Shown here piece after piece: positions 63,920 to 64,000 of a stretch of 64,000 bases of DNA (the stretch's first letter is position 1; each line of letters opens with the position of its first letter). Origin of the DNA: Streptococcus ilei (lineage in GTDB: Bacteria; Bacillota; Bacilli; Lactobacillales; Streptococcaceae); NCBI RefSeq assembly GCF_000479335.1, contig NC_022584.1, positions 744,001 through 808,000 on the forward strand, read 5' to 3'. Under the pieces are notes generated by a model, which saw only the letters and a list, made by a program, of their open reading frames with translations, ran no database searches and had not been told where the DNA came from. The translations under genes and the position numbers were made by a program.

Positions 63920-63984
63920 GCGCAACGTTTGTTGCGCAACGTTTGTTTCCTAAAATAGTACCATAATAAAGAAAGAATTGTCAA
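63920..63984 (-). promoter_or_regulatory. tetR promoter with tandem 14-bp operator repeats
   Basis: TTGACA (63984-63979), an 18-nt spacer, TACTAT (63960-63955), then two identical 14-bp units GCGCAACGTTTGTT (63920-63933 and 63934-63947 on plus). The units contain palindromic AACGTT and TTGCGCAA centres, between the -10 and the ribosome site. Confidence 0.7.
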
Positions 63985-64000
63985 GAAAAATCTATAAAGT

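Noticed and set aside
1..64000. CRISPR array, tRNA or rRNA genes, IS transposases, prophage genes
   Set aside because: No regularly spaced short repeats, no cloverleaf sequences and no transposase, integrase or phage structural proteins were found on either strand.

Overview
The window looks like chromosomal DNA from a viridans-group Streptococcus of the mitis/sanguinis/parasanguinis type. This rests on the murB-potABC order, the nucleoside salvage operon (deoA-deoC-cdd-bmpA-nup), two LPXTG-anchored X-prolyl peptidases, an AmiA/AliA-type peptide-binding lipoprotein, a T-box-controlled trp operon, AT-rich intergenic DNA and a low-GC codon style. No species-level claim can be made without a search. 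Most genes are on the minus strand.

Layout. 1-3731: spermidine/putrescine importer potA-potB-potC (potC cut by the window edge) behind murB, with an unusually structured 205-nt spacer between murB and potA. 3868-8247: an unknown membrane protein, hom-thrB, and a plus-strand polysaccharide deacetylase. 8306-16045: an eight-gene salvage operon read right to left (rsmC-like, pyrimidine-nucleoside phosphorylase, deoC, cdd, bmpA, then the nucleoside ABC transporter), with a terminator hairpin after bmpA. 16141-19585: coaA, rpsT, a small P-loop kinase, a TetR regulator and DegV. 19783-32851: an ABC-2 exporter, an M20 peptidase, the two surface X-Pro dipeptidyl-peptidases, a cytoplasmic alpha-amylase and thioredoxin. 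32965-41380: a peptide-binding lipoprotein with a perfect CodY box, then trpEGDCFBA under a T-box. 41871-46591: M42 aminopeptidase, a lipoprotein, a VIT-family metal transporter, and a flavin reductase and a VOC dioxygenase that share an operator-like palindrome.

46789-55707 is the accessory part. It holds a HigB/HigA-type toxin-antitoxin pair whose antitoxin carries an ImmA/IrrE protease domain, then a five-gene unit: type I restriction-modification hsdR-hsdM-hsdS followed, with overlapping or touching ends, by a DUF4868/KwaB-like gene and a four-helix membrane gene resembling KwaA. This reads as a type I RM system with a Kiwa-like anti-phage module appended in reverse gene order, and is the most interesting system seen. 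56060-63907: a pyrimidine-dimer-glycosylase-like gene with a DUF1722 gene, a heterodimeric multidrug ABC exporter with a structured leader, a gene remnant, and a TetR-controlled ATPase/FtsX-type permease pair.

Six copies of one 175-bp intergenic repeat occur (19604, 29029, 42989, 55879, 56876, 61319). All have the same length, three nested hairpins and terminator-like ends. A second structured repeat (about 139 bp) occurs whole at 44813 and truncated at 57056. Motif, promoter and operator calls come from reading the sequence by eye; no searches or folding were run.
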